This document shows positions 26,135 to 34,955 of a DNA stretch of 64,000 nt, piece by piece. A program made the translations under genes and the position numbers. Origin of the DNA: Bacillus sp. 03113 (GTDB lineage: Bacteria; Bacillota; Bacilli; Bacillales; Cytobacillaceae); NCBI RefSeq assembly GCF_006546985.1, contig NZ_VATK01000009.1, forward strand, positions 62,001-126,000, read 5' to 3'. The notes beneath the pieces were generated by a model that saw only the letters and a list, made by a program, of their open reading frames with translations, did no database searches and was not told the DNA's origin. Position 1 is the first letter of the stretch. Each line of letters begins with the position of its first letter.

Positions 26135-27843
26135 TAGTATTTCCGCTCCTCTGGTTGATACTTGGTTATGACAACTGGTAAATAGTCAACTATATAATTA
26201 TCACCTTTTTTATAAATCATAGTGTGCTTAAGGAAATGATGATCATCTCTTTTGGGATAGTCATTTCTAAAATGAGATCCTCTGCATTCTCTTCTATTTA
26301 TGGCTCCAATGATTACAGCCTTAGCCAATGTAAGAAGATTACCGATTTCAACATAATTCACAAATGCCATATTATATCTTAAGGAGGAATCTCCTATGTA
26401 TGTATCTTTATATTCTTCCATTAATTGATTAATAGTCTTCAATGCTTCTTTCATGTTTTGTTCAGTACGGAAAATTCCAACATGTTTCCACATGGTTTCC
26501 GCCATTTTATATCGAATATCCATTAAATTGTTCCCATTTTTTTTATGAAGCATTTTTTGAAAGATTCGATTCCAGTTTTCAGCTTCTCCTTTTACCTTAT
26601 TTCCTGTTCCAAATAAGAGCTTTTTCGCACTGTTTTTTGCACCTAAACCAGCATATTTACCAAAAAGAACAACATCAGCAATAGAGTTTCCTCCTAATCT
26701 ATTTGCCCCATGGATTGAAACACATGCCCCTTCTCCTGCTGCATGAATTCCTTTAATTGTGGTGCTGCAATCTTTATAATCACTTACATGAACACCCCCC
26801 ATCATATAATGACAGCTCGGTCGAATGGGTACAGGCTCTTTTATAATATCTACCCCTTCAAAATCCATCGCTAATTCTCTTACATGAGGAAGGCGTTCTA
26901 ATATTCTCTTCTCACCTAAGTGACGTAAATCCATTAGAACATAGGCTTCTAATCCAGCTCCGAACCCCCGATCTTCTTTAATTTCTGTTTCAATTGATCT
27001 TGTTACTAAATCACGTGGCCCAAGCTCCATTTTCTCAGGAGCATAGCGAGCCATGAATCGTTCTCCTTCTTTATTAATTAAATGCCCACCCTCACCTCGG
27101 CAGGCTTCTGACAAAAGGATACCGGTAGAGGCTAATCCCGTTGGATGAAATTGTACAAACTCTGGATCCTTTAATGGAATTCCTGCATTAAAACATATTG
27201 CTGTTCCATCCCCTGTCATATTGATGGCATTCGTTGTACGGTTCCAATACATTCGGCCAAATCCGCCAGTAGCAATAACGGCAGCCTTCGTTTGGATAGG
27301 GTGAATTTCTCCATTTCGAACATCTAAAGCGACTAATCCATCCAGCTTTTTATCTTCAACAGCTAAAGATAATAAAAACCAATCGTCCAAAAATATGACA
27401 TTATTTTTTAAGCATTGCTCGTAAAGAGTATGTAGAATAACATGACCCGTTTTGTCAGCAGAATAGCATGTTCTAGCACTTGAAGCTCCTCCAAAAGGCC
27501 TTTGGGCGATACGTCCATTTTTATCTCGTGAAAATGGAACACCAAAGTAGTCCAATTCCGAAATAATTGATGGCATTTTTGAAGTGAAAAATTCTACTGC
27601 ATCTTGGTCTGCTAGAAAATCACTTCCCTTAACAGTGTCTATAAAGTGCTTTTCGGTAGAATCATATTCATCTTTATATGCCATAGCTGCATTTATACCA
27701 CCTTGTGCTGCACCTGTATGAGAACGAGTTGGGAATATTTTGCTGATCACAGCTACTTTTAGCGTTTGATCTTCACTTACTGCGAGGGCAGCCATCATAC
27801 CGGCACCCCCTGCTCCAACGACTACAACGTCATAATTTATCAT
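26134..27843 (-). CDS. Succinate dehydrogenase/fumarate reductase flavoprotein subunit
   Basis: 569 residues. The FAD fold begins VVVVGAGGAGMMAAL; the FAD-linking His lies in TRSHTGAAQGG; active-site stretches FHPTGL, ACRGEGGHLIN, SCHYMMGGVHV and GANRLGGNSIAD are present. The enzyme interconverts succinate and fumarate at the membrane. With a CCG-domain subunit and no SdhC/SdhD anchor in the cluster it is of the archaeal/type-E or thiol:fumarate-reductase sort. Its likely promoter (28029-28061) belongs to the shared hexamer set. Confidence 0.92.
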   Translation of the reverse strand: MINYDVVVVGAGGAGMMAALAVSEDQTLKVAVISKIFPTRSHTGAAQGGINAAMAYKDEYDSTEKHFIDTVKGSDFLADQDAVEFFTSKMPSIISELDYFGVPFSRDKNGRIAQRPFGGASSARTCYSADKTGHVILHTLYEQCLKNNVIFLDDWFLLSLAVEDKKLDGLVALDVRNGEIHPIQTKAAVIATGGFGRMYWNRTTNAINMTGDGTAICFNAGIPLKDPEFVQFHPTGLASTGILLSEACRGEGGHLINKEGERFMARYAPEKMELGPRDLVTRSIETEIKEDRGFGAGLEAYVLMDLRHLGEKRILERLPHVRELAMDFEGVDIIKEPVPIRPSCHYMMGGVHVSDYKDCSTTIKGIHAAGEGACVSIHGANRLGGNSIADVVLFGKYAGLGAKNSAKKLLFGTGNKVKGEAENWNRIFQKMLHKKNGNNLMDIRYKMAETMWKHVGIFRTEQNMKEALKTINQLMEEYKDTYIGDSSLRYNMAFVNYVEIGNLLTLAKAVIIGAINRRECRGSHFRNDYPKRDDHHFLKHTMIYKKGDNYIVDYLPVVITKYQPEERKY

Positions 27844-27917
27844 CAGTATTGTCCTCCTTGTTGTCTAAGAAAGTAAGATCGATTTAAGAATCTTAAAACT
27901 TTTTTCGTTAACCACCG

Positions 27918-28019
27918 TCAAATTAACTTTTGTTTGAAAAATATGATTTTAAAAAACCATCCGATTAAAAGAATTGCTTCAATTACACAAACAAGCATAT
28001 AGATTTTCTTACTTATCAT
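27918..28019 (-). CDS. Possible 33-residue membrane peptide
   Basis: An ATG opens MISKKIYMLVCVIEAILL.. with one hydrophobic helix flanked by Lys. There is no ribosome site, and the ATG lies about 10 nt after the predicted -10 box (28029-28034), so it would be translated leaderless if the promoter call is right. It would be the first gene of the sdh/frd transcript. Evidence is weak and the long leader may instead be non-coding. Confidence 0.3.
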   Translation of the reverse strand: MISKKIYMLVCVIEAILLIGWFFKIIFFKQKLI

Positions 28020-28028
28020 TTACAATAT

Positions 28029-28061
28029 ATAATCTCAAAGATTTGTGCAGATACAGTAGAA
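28029..28061 (-). promoter_or_regulatory. Hexamer promoter of the sdh/frd operon
   Basis: On the minus strand TTCTAC and CTGCAC are spaced 11 bp, and CTGCAC ends 10 nt before the -10-like GATTAT. This is the same geometry as the other metal-island promoters, with a weaker first hexamer. Confidence 0.5.
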
Positions 28062-28139
28062 AAAATATGAATTATCCGTGAACCTTAATTTCTCCCACCA
28101 CTTGAATCTTTCATGTTCATTTTCAGCAAAAAATTAAGA

Positions 28140-28169
28140 AGAGCATTGGAACAAACTTTCCAATGCTCT
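28140..28169 (-). terminator. Terminator after the Asp-box lipoprotein gene
   Basis: Arms AGAGCATTGGAA and TTCCAATGCTCT (12 bp, perfect) with a 6-nt loop, followed on the minus strand by TCTTAATTTTTT. Confidence 0.88.
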
Positions 28170-28173
28170 AAAT

Positions 28174-29112
28174 TTACTCTTTACTCAATTTTCCTTTTTC
28201 CATTAATGTTTCCCAGTTTTGTCCGCCATCATCACTTATCAAGAGGTTATTATCAAATGTTACTGCAACGATCTTTTCTGTTTGATTTGGCTGGATAGCA
28301 AAATAGGCAACAGCATCCTTTTTAAGATCAAGTCCTATTTTTTCCCAAGTGTTGCCATTATTTTTACTGATCATCATCCCAGCTTCACCTTCAGTTACAG
28401 AATAGCTGATCAAATCAGAAGTACCCGGAATCACACTAAATGCAGTAATCAAACGTTTTTCGTCTACGTTTTTCCATGTTGCTCCGCCATCCTCTGAACG
28501 ATAAACACCTGCATTCGTACCTGCAAACAACTCGTTTTCATTGTTTGGTAGGGAAAGAAGTGAATAAATACCGTGTAAGTCATTCATTAAACCATTTCCT
28601 TCTAACTTCTCCCAGTATTCTCCCTTGTCAGTACTCTTATAGATTCCGGCTTTATAATCTCCACTTTCCATTTGAATGACACCATACACAAGATTTGGAT
28701 TCGACTCATTTGAGGTTATAATGTGAAAATCTACTTTTCCTACTAGCGCTTTTTCTTTCCAGTTCTTACCGTTATCATTACTTTCTAGTAATCCAAGAGG
28801 ATTAGGCAGATCAGAAGTTTGTCCTGGATGTCCGCTTGTCAGCATCGTTCCATCCGATTGCATATGAAAACCCATTAAATCAAAATCATCTTTCCCAACA
28901 AATGACCATTTTTTCCCCTGATCTTTTGTTACAATCATTCCATCGTGGGAAGCCACATAGATCGAGTCGTCTTTTGAATAAGCCACACCATGAACATGTT
29001 CAACTTTATATCCTTGATCAAGTGTTTTAGAACCCTCTTTTTCACCATCAGAACTACATGCGGAAAGGAGCAATCCTAAAGCTGCCATTCCAGCTAAAAG
29101 CTTTAATTTCAT
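28174..29112 (-). CDS. Asp-box (BNR-repeat) lipoprotein, F510_1955-like
   Basis: 312 residues: a lipobox signal peptide (LLLSACSSD) and a beta-propeller with six Asp-box motifs (TKDQGKKW, SNDNGKNW, STDKGEYW, SEDGGATW, SKNNGNTW, SDDGGQNW). Such proteins resemble sialidase/Vps10 propellers but lack clear glycosidase residues. It should be lipid-anchored outside. It follows the polyferredoxin gene by 18 bp and is the last gene of a three-gene operon. A role in metal handling is inferred from context only. Confidence 0.82.
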   Translation of the reverse strand: MKLKLLAGMAALGLLLSACSSDGEKEGSKTLDQGYKVEHVHGVAYSKDDSIYVASHDGMIVTKDQGKKWSFVGKDDFDLMGFHMQSDGTMLTSGHPGQTSDLPNPLGLLESNDNGKNWKEKALVGKVDFHIITSNESNPNLVYGVIQMESGDYKAGIYKSTDKGEYWEKLEGNGLMNDLHGIYSLLSLPNNENELFAGTNAGVYRSEDGGATWKNVDEKRLITAFSVIPGTSDLISYSVTEGEAGMMISKNNGNTWEKIGLDLKKDAVAYFAIQPNQTEKIVAVTFDNNLLISDDGGQNWETLMEKGKLSKE

Positions 29113-29130
29113 TTTATTCCTCCTTCTTTT

Positions 29131-30495
29131 TTACACTCGATGAACCATTGGCAATGAAAATAAGTAGAGATTTACTACGGTTAAGAGCAGGATAAAAGTA
29201 TAGTATGGAGCTAATTGTTTAAATGAACCCTTTTTGCCGATGCGATAAACCGTATAAATGGAACCAACAAACCCCAATATGATGATAGCATATTGAATCC
29301 ACTGAACAGTTGAAACAGACGCCAAGCTCAAATCACCACGAAAGCTAGCTCCAAATAATGCTGCTGAGTTAAACCAAATCGCTTTTCCCTCTGTTAAAAT
29401 ATGAAAAAGATTATGTGCTAAATGTCCAGCTAAATCTAAAGGGATAATTGCATAACCAAACCGCACGAAGTTTTCTTTTATCTTTTCTTCATTTCCTTTT
29501 ATCACAATAGCTAGTTTTGCAGTTCCTAATAATAATAGAATAGGGAGCATCATTGAAATAACAAATGCAACGGTGAAGTTTACAGTATAATTTGTTGTAC
29601 GTGTCCATAAACCAATCACTCTAAGAATATCTCCCCAAATCTCTAACATCGTAATGTTTTGTACAAATACAATTCCCATAATGACCGCCGCAAGAGATGC
29701 ATGTTCTAGTTTCGGTTTTTTAATACTCCATAGTTCCTTGGTTGGTACTCGAGGAGAGATTCTAATTGAGTTATTTGGACAAGATTTAATACAGTTCGCG
29801 CACAAATTACATTCTGCACTTGAATCCATCGTTCTGACATATTGGAACATCGGACAGCCCTCCACTTTTTCGTTTCCTTTAAAACAGGACTGTGATTTAC
29901 ATGTACGGCATATTTCCGGCGTCCCTCTTAATTCCAGCATTCCAGAGCGTGAATAGTTTCCCGCTAATCCTCCTAGAAAGCAAAGCGTTTTACAAAACGT
30001 ACGCCGTTCATATAAAACAGATGTCGTGACGACCATCGTCACAAGTACAAGCAGCAAATAGCCTGATCCTCTTGGTGATTCCACAATTCCCCACACATGA
30101 TCGCTCCACGTAATCATGATAAAAAACAAATCAATGAACCAAATACCATATGTTTTTAGAAACTTTGGCATTCGCTTTTCACTTCCAGCAAATTTTCTAA
30201 CGAGATCGCTTAGTTTTCCAAACGGACAAACAGCACACCAAAATCTCCCAGCCACAATAAAAAGAACGGGAATAATAGGCCACCACAACACCCATGTCAT
30301 CGAAGTGCCAAAATTAGTTTGTGGACTGACTGTACCTGCTACTAGTTGAAAAACAATGACTGAAAAAATAACAAAAGCTATCCATTGAAAAATACCGGGA
30401 TACCATCTACTCTTAATAAACACACCTATTAACGGAATATTCAAAATATTAGTCGGCTGTTTAGCTTGTTTAAGCTTTTTGTCCAGTATTGACAT
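29131..30495 (-). CDS. Membrane polyferredoxin (NapH/NosR/CcoG-like 4Fe-4S protein)
   Basis: 454 residues with about nine helices and two types of Cys motif. One is the NosR/NapH-like CAVCPFGKLSDLVRK; the others are a ferredoxin-like set around CRTCKSQSC and CNLCANCIKSCPN. Relatives carry electrons across the membrane for periplasmic reduction or metal-centre assembly. Its start overlaps the end of the His/Met-rich gene by 26 bp, and the Asp-box lipoprotein follows. A role in extracellular copper redox is plausible but unproven. Confidence 0.82.
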   Translation of the reverse strand: MSILDKKLKQAKQPTNILNIPLIGVFIKSRWYPGIFQWIAFVIFSVIVFQLVAGTVSPQTNFGTSMTWVLWWPIIPVLFIVAGRFWCAVCPFGKLSDLVRKFAGSEKRMPKFLKTYGIWFIDLFFIMITWSDHVWGIVESPRGSGYLLLVLVTMVVTTSVLYERRTFCKTLCFLGGLAGNYSRSGMLELRGTPEICRTCKSQSCFKGNEKVEGCPMFQYVRTMDSSAECNLCANCIKSCPNNSIRISPRVPTKELWSIKKPKLEHASLAAVIMGIVFVQNITMLEIWGDILRVIGLWTRTTNYTVNFTVAFVISMMLPILLLLGTAKLAIVIKGNEEKIKENFVRFGYAIIPLDLAGHLAHNLFHILTEGKAIWFNSAALFGASFRGDLSLASVSTVQWIQYAIIILGFVGSIYTVYRIGKKGSFKQLAPYYTFILLLTVVNLYLFSLPMVHRV

Positions 30496-30847
30496 CTAGC
30501 TTTACCTTCTTTCTTAGTTTCTTATTCCAAAATCCTATAACTAAAAATAATAGGTTTATAGCTCCAAATACGCTTAATGCTTTGTAATTAGGCGGCGTTT
30601 CTTTGATGTTCTGCTTTGAGTGGCTATGCCCAACTTCTTCACCAGAACCTGATTCATTTGTTGAATGTTCTTGTCCTCCCGAATTCATCGAATGACCTTC
30701 ATGCGAGTTCCCATCGTTATGTTCCCCATTCATAAACATTTCCATATCTTTTGAAACATCCGTTTTGTTTGAATGTCCTTCATCCGCTGAAACAATAGAA
30801 CTAGGGAGTAATAACAAAGATATGATTAGCATCAGTTTAAGTTTCAA
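30470..30847 (-). CDS. His/Met-rich membrane protein
   Basis: 125 residues from the TTG at 30847, which has GGTGGTG 6 nt upstream and begins a signal peptide (KLMLIISLLLLPSSIVSADEGHS). The extracytoplasmic part is rich in His, Met, Glu and Ser (FMNGEHNDGNSHEGHSMNS, EVGHSHSKQ), and one C-terminal helix (LSVFGAINLLFLVIGFW) anchors it with a Lys-rich tail inside. It is likely to bind copper. It overlaps the polyferredoxin gene by 26 bp and has a promoter of the shared hexamer type. Confidence 0.75.
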   Translation of the reverse strand: MKLKLMLIISLLLLPSSIVSADEGHSNKTDVSKDMEMFMNGEHNDGNSHEGHSMNSGGQEHSTNESGSGEEVGHSHSKQNIKETPPNYKALSVFGAINLLFLVIGFWNKKLRKKVKLDVNTGQKA

Positions 30848-30909
30848 TATATTCACCACCAGCAAGGTAAGATTTGTATATGCTTTTTTAGCAAATACGA
30901 ATAATATCA

Positions 30910-30942
30910 TTCTAATAAAATACTTTGCAGAATTTGTGGTTA
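30910..30942 (-). promoter_or_regulatory. Hexamer promoter of the His/Met-rich protein operon
   Basis: On the minus strand AACCAC and CTGCAA are spaced 11 bp and CTGCAA ends 10 nt before TAGAAT (a good -10). The first hexamer matches the motif poorly, the second and the -10 well. Confidence 0.55.
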
Positions 30943-31011
30943 TTTTTTGGAATATTCATGGCTTTGTTATGACAATAATCACTCTCCAATAAAGTTGCGA
31001 CCAAATAAAAA

Positions 31012-31036
31012 GAGCTTATCCATTTAGAATAAGCTC
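31012..31036 (-). terminator. Terminator after the YdhK-like gene
   Basis: Eight-base arms GAGCTTAT and ATAAGCTC, followed on the minus strand by TTTTTATTT. Confidence 0.82.
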
Positions 31037-31061
31037 CTTGATCGTTTATTTTGTCCATTCA

Positions 31062-31631
31062 TTATTCAGCTGGTGTTAATTCATCTTCAGTTACCCATTT
31101 ATGATTTTTAACTACTTCTCCGCCGGTTGTCGGGGTGTAATCAACCATATATACTGTGCTCGTTTCGGCTGAATCAATTTCAGCTGTTGCTCCCTTCATG
31201 CCTTTCATATGATCTGCCTCTAGAACAACTTCCGCACCAGGTTCGAATGGTTTATCGCCTGCATCTTTAATATCTTCATGAATCACCCATTTATGGTTTT
31301 CCACTCTTTCCCCACCAGTTGTTGGGGTATACGAAACGGCATAAATCGTCGTGTCATAGGCGCCAACAACCGTTCCTTCAGCATCTTCCATCCCTTCCAT
31401 GTGATCTGCATTTATCGTCACTTTACTACCCACTTTATAGGTTGGATTTTCTGACTCCTTCATGCCTTCAGGAATTTCAGCTGAGCTAGAATGGTTCATG
31501 CTGCTATGATCCATACCGTCCATCTTCTCTGTATCTTTTTTACTTTCTGTTTTTTCATCATTAGCGTTAGAGCAGGCGCCCAGCACTAAGAAAAGGGCTG
31601 CAATTAATAGTAATACTGGTTTTTTCACCAT
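31062..31631 (-). CDS. ydhK: YdhK-like lipoprotein with two DUF1541 repeats
   Basis: 189 residues: signal peptide with lipobox VLGACSN, a Met/His-rich linker (KMDGMDHSSMNHSSS) and two near-identical DUF1541 repeats of about 60 residues, each starting VxINADHMEGM or VLEADHMKGM and ending YTPTTGGE..NHKWV. The ADHM motif and linker suggest metal binding outside the membrane. It lies after copA but has its own hexamer promoter and terminator. Confidence 0.85.
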   Translation of the reverse strand: MVKKPVLLLIAALFLVLGACSNANDEKTESKKDTEKMDGMDHSSMNHSSSAEIPEGMKESENPTYKVGSKVTINADHMEGMEDAEGTVVGAYDTTIYAVSYTPTTGGERVENHKWVIHEDIKDAGDKPFEPGAEVVLEADHMKGMKGATAEIDSAETSTVYMVDYTPTTGGEVVKNHKWVTEDELTPAE

Positions 31632-31658
31632 TCAAATAACTCCTCCTTTACGTTTAAC

Positions 31659-31691
31659 AATATACCCAATAAATGTGCAGAATATATGGAG
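31659..31691 (-). promoter_or_regulatory. Hexamer promoter of the YdhK-like gene
   Basis: On the minus strand CTCCAT and CTGCAC are spaced 11 bp and CTGCAC ends exactly 10 nt before TATATT. Confidence 0.7.
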
Positions 31692-31737
31692 CAGGCTCTA
31701 CTATTAGAAATAACAAAGCATTACGTTATTTCGCCCC

Positions 31738-34170
31738 CTATAATTTCACTCTTTGCAGACGAAGTGCATTTAGTACAACGGATACAGAGCTGAATGCCAT
31801 TGCTGCTCCTGCAAGCCACGGTGCCAAAAATCCTAGAGCCGCAACAGGGATTCCAAGTGCGTTATAAGCGAAAGCCCAGAATAGATTTTGTCTTATGTTC
31901 AAAATTGTTTTCTTACTCATAAAGATCGCATCAGCAATACTGTTTAAATCGCCGCGAATTAACGTAATATCTGCAGCCTCCATTGCGACATCGGTTCCTG
32001 TTCCGATCGCCATACCGATGTCTGCAATCGCAAGTGCTGGCGCATCATTAATTCCGTCTCCTACCATCGCTACTTTCTTACCTTGCTGCTGAAGTTTCTT
32101 AACTTCCTCTGCTTTTCCTTCCGGCAATACTTCTGCAATCACATGTTCTATCCCTGCTTGTTCTGCAATAGCTTGAGCGGTTTGCTTATTATCACCTGTA
32201 ATCATGATGACATCAAGCCCCATCTCTTTTAGTCGTTTAATCGCTTCAGTGGATGTTGGTTTAATTGTATCTGCAACAGCAATCATACCAGCATAACTAC
32301 CGTCAATCGCTACAAGCATGGCTGTTTTTCCTTGTTTTTCAAGACTATCCATTGAAGATAAAATATGTTCAATATTTACATCATACTTCTTCATTAGGCG
32401 GCGTGTTCCGACTAATATCTCTTTTCCATCCACTGCTGCCTTAATACCAAAACCAGGTATGGATTCAAACTCAGATACATTCTGAAAGTTAATATTTTTT
32501 TCTTTAATTCCTTCGACGATTGCTTGAGCTAGAGGATGCTCTGACTGCTTTTCTGCTGAACCTACAAGTGATAAAAATTCAGCTTCATTGGATTCTGTGA
32601 TCACATCCGTTAAAACAGGAGCACCATTTGTAACCGTGCCTGTTTTGTCTAAAATGACCGTATTAATCCTATGTGTCATTTCCAGATGCTCTCCGCCTTT
32701 AAAAAGGATTCCAAACTCTGCTGCTCGACCTGAGCCAGCCATAATCGATGTTGGTGTCGCAAGTCCCAAAGCACATGGGCAAGCAATGACTAAAACAGCG
32801 ATTAATTTTTCTAAGCTTTCCGCAAAATCCCCAGGAGAAACAAGTAGATACCAAATTAAGAAAGTAGCAACCGCAATGCCGACGACAATCGGGACAAAAA
32901 TTCCAGAAATCGTATCAGCTAAACGTTGAATTGGCGCTTTTGATCCTTGTGCTTCTTCGACCACTTTTATAATTTGTGCTAGGGCTGTATCTTTGCCAAC
33001 TTTTGTTGCTTTGATTTTAATAAAACCGTTTTTGTTAATAGTAGCTCCAATAACGGTGTCTCCAACTGTTTTATCAACGGGTACACTCTCTCCGGTAATC
33101 ATAGATTCATCAAGAGCGGAACGACCTTCAAGAATTTCACCATCAACCGGGACTTTTTCTCCTGGTTTTACAAATAAAACATCCCCAGTAACCACTTCCT
33201 CAAGTGGAATATTTTGCTCTATTCCATCACGTAAAACCGTTGCCGTTTTCGCTTGTAAGCCCATTAGCTTCTTGATGGCTTCCGATGATCTCCCTTTTGC
33301 CTTCACCTCAAACAGCTTGCCAAGAATAATCAATGTAATAAGGACAGAACTCGTTTCAAAATAAAGGCCAACTACGTGTCCATTAGTCCCTAATGATTGA
33401 AAGGCAATGTATACACTGTAAAAATAAGCAGCTGATGTTCCAAGTACAACAAGTACGTCCATATTCGCACTCATATTTCTAAGTGCTTTATAAGCACCAA
33501 TATAAAACTGCTTTCCAATATAAAATTGGACAGGAGTGGCTAAAGCCAATTGCACCCATGGATTCATAAACATATCCGGTACATAAATGAAGGAAGTAAA
33601 GCTAAAATGACCAGCCATTGCCCACAAAAGTGGGAGCGATAAAATAAGAGAGAAAATAAATTTTCCTTGCTGGCTTTCAATTTCCTTCTGTCGTTGGTCT
33701 ACAGCTCCCTCCTCATTATCCTCGCTTTTCACACTCGCGCCATAGCCTAGCTTTTCAACCCTTTGAATCATCTCTTTAGGTGATAAAATGGAAGGATTGT
33801 ATTCTACTGTTGCTTTCTCAAGCGCCAGATTCACTGTTGCCTGGTTGACTCCCTCCATTTTATTTAATCCCTTTTCAATTCTTGCTGCACAAGCTGCACA
33901 TGTCATTCCAGTCAAAACCAATTCAGTCTTATCGGTTACAACATCATAACCAAGATCTCTCACTTTTTTCTGAATATCTGTCGACTTCAATATTCCTTCG
34001 TCAAACTTTACAGTCGCTTTTTCAAGGGCAAGATTAACATTCGCTTCTTTAACTCCGTCCATTTTCTTTATCCCTTTTTCAATACGGGTAGCGCAAGCTG
34101 CACATGTCATTCCAGTGATTTGAAATTGGCTTTCTGCAACCTTTTCTCTTTCAAGAACTTTTTCACTCAT
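31738..34170 (-). CDS. copA: Copper-translocating P1B-type ATPase
   Basis: 810 residues from an ATG with AAGGAG 8 nt upstream (a TTG two codons earlier is less likely). Two HMA domains each carry GMTCAAC, followed by eight membrane helices, the CPC ion site in [13 protein letters not shown], phosphorylation site DKTGT, HP motif SEHPLA and hinge [10 protein letters not shown]. This is the standard bacterial Cu(I) exporter. It lies downstream of csoR and copZ and has its own CsoR-like operator between 34185 and 34201. Confidence 0.96.
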   Translation of the reverse strand: MSEKVLEREKVAESQFQITGMTCAACATRIEKGIKKMDGVKEANVNLALEKATVKFDEGILKSTDIQKKVRDLGYDVVTDKTELVLTGMTCAACAARIEKGLNKMEGVNQATVNLALEKATVEYNPSILSPKEMIQRVEKLGYGASVKSEDNEEGAVDQRQKEIESQQGKFIFSLILSLPLLWAMAGHFSFTSFIYVPDMFMNPWVQLALATPVQFYIGKQFYIGAYKALRNMSANMDVLVVLGTSAAYFYSVYIAFQSLGTNGHVVGLYFETSSVLITLIILGKLFEVKAKGRSSEAIKKLMGLQAKTATVLRDGIEQNIPLEEVVTGDVLFVKPGEKVPVDGEILEGRSALDESMITGESVPVDKTVGDTVIGATINKNGFIKIKATKVGKDTALAQIIKVVEEAQGSKAPIQRLADTISGIFVPIVVGIAVATFLIWYLLVSPGDFAESLEKLIAVLVIACPCALGLATPTSIMAGSGRAAEFGILFKGGEHLEMTHRINTVILDKTGTVTNGAPVLTDVITESNEAEFLSLVGSAEKQSEHPLAQAIVEGIKEKNINFQNVSEFESIPGFGIKAAVDGKEILVGTRRLMKKYDVNIEHILSSMDSLEKQGKTAMLVAIDGSYAGMIAVADTIKPTSTEAIKRLKEMGLDVIMITGDNKQTAQAIAEQAGIEHVIAEVLPEGKAEEVKKLQQQGKKVAMVGDGINDAPALAIADIGMAIGTGTDVAMEAADITLIRGDLNSIADAIFMSKKTILNIRQNLFWAFAYNALGIPVAALGFLAPWLAGAAMAFSSVSVVLNALRLQRVKL

Positions 34171-34184
34171 ATACAAAACTCCTT

Positions 34185-34201
34185 ATACCTGTATAGGGTA
34201 T
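34185..34201 (-). promoter_or_regulatory. CsoR-type operator before copA
   Basis: ATACCTGTATAGGGTAT, arms ATACC and GGTAT around a 7-bp centre, 14 bp before the copA ATG. It matches known CsoR operator form and the site before csoR. Confidence 0.8.
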
Positions 34202-34216
34202 ATTTTTTTGAAAAAT

Positions 34217-34241
34217 AGAGAGTGCTAATGCTAGCACCTCT
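34217..34241 (-). terminator. Weak intercistronic hairpin between copZ and copA
   Basis: GTGCTA and TAGCAC arms extended by AGAG/CTCT with one bulge, followed on the minus strand by ATTTTTC. It could lower read-through from csoR-copZ into copA, which has its own operator. Confidence 0.5.
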
Positions 34242-34250
34242 TGGACTTAC

Positions 34251-34460
34251 TTACTTCACATCATAACCTTCATCATCAATTGTTTCTTTTATGGAATCAA
34301 GGGTTACTATATCTGTATTATATTCTACATCGACAGTACCTTCTTCAAGATGAACTTTTACACTTGAAACACCGTTTAGCTCGCCTACACTTCCTTCAAT
34401 AGCTTTAACACAATGTCCACAAGACATGCCTTCTACATTTAGAGTTACTTTTTCCATCAA
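34251..34460 (-). CDS. copZ: Copper chaperone CopZ
   Basis: A 69-residue single HMA domain with the metal site GMSCGHC and the usual ferredoxin-like fold pattern. It delivers Cu(I) to CopA. It lies 12 bp after csoR on the same strand. Confidence 0.94.
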   Translation of the reverse strand: MMEKVTLNVEGMSCGHCVKAIEGSVGELNGVSSVKVHLEEGTVDVEYNTDIVTLDSIKETIDDEGYDVK

Positions 34461-34472
34461 TCAACAGCTCCT

Positions 34473-34817
34473 TTATTTTTTCATTAATTTTTGAACAGTA
34501 ACAAGAATTTCATCAATAACTTCTAAGTCACCTTCCTGAATTCTATCCACTACACAGGTTTTTAAGTGTCCTTCTATAAGAATTTTTGCCACACTGTTTA
34601 AAGCGGACTGAGTTGCTGAAATTTGGGTAATGATATCATCACAATATGTGTCTCTTTCAATTAATCCTTTTATCCCCCTAATTTGACCTTCAATTCGGTT
34701 CAAACGGGTTACCAGGTTTTTCTTTACTTTATCAGAATGATGACTTTTTCTATCAGTTGAAATCGTACAGCAGTTTTCAGTAGTAGAGGCTATTTCATTT
34801 TGTAAATTGGTTACCAT
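34473..34817 (-). CDS. csoR: Copper-sensing repressor CsoR
   Basis: 114 residues of the CsoR/RcnR family. The Cu(I) ligands are Cys in DTYCDD and the His and Cys in EGHLKTCV; LNRIEGQIRGI is the family N-terminal helix. It has an N-terminal extension of about 30 residues with a Cys pair (ENCCTIS) and His pair, not usual in CsoR. A CsoR-like operator lies at 34849-34865, so autorepression is likely. Confidence 0.93.
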   Translation of the reverse strand: MVTNLQNEIASTTENCCTISTDRKSHHSDKVKKNLVTRLNRIEGQIRGIKGLIERDTYCDDIITQISATQSALNSVAKILIEGHLKTCVVDRIQEGDLEVIDEILVTVQKLMKK

Positions 34818-34848
34818 ATTTATGTACCTCCTTAATCCATACTATATC

Positions 34849-34865
34849 ATACCCTAGTATGGTAT
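34849..34865 (-). promoter_or_regulatory. CsoR-type operator before csoR
   Basis: ATACCCTAGTATGGTAT, arms ATACC and GGTAT around a 7-bp centre, about 32 bp before the csoR start. Confidence 0.82.
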
Positions 34866-34890
34866 GTAAAGGTTTTGATTTTTAAATTAT

Positions 34891-34923
34891 CTGCAAATTT
34901 TCTTCATACTTTTTTTGTACGCT
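34891..34923 (+). promoter_or_regulatory. Hexamer promoter of the tandem AbrB-like gene
   Basis: CTGCAA (34891) and CTTCAT (34902) are spaced 11 bp and CTTCAT ends 10 nt before TACGCT, a weak -10. The hexamers are good and the -10 is poor. Confidence 0.5.
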
Positions 34924-34955
34924 TTATTTAAAGACAAAAAAGGAGTTGAAGATAT

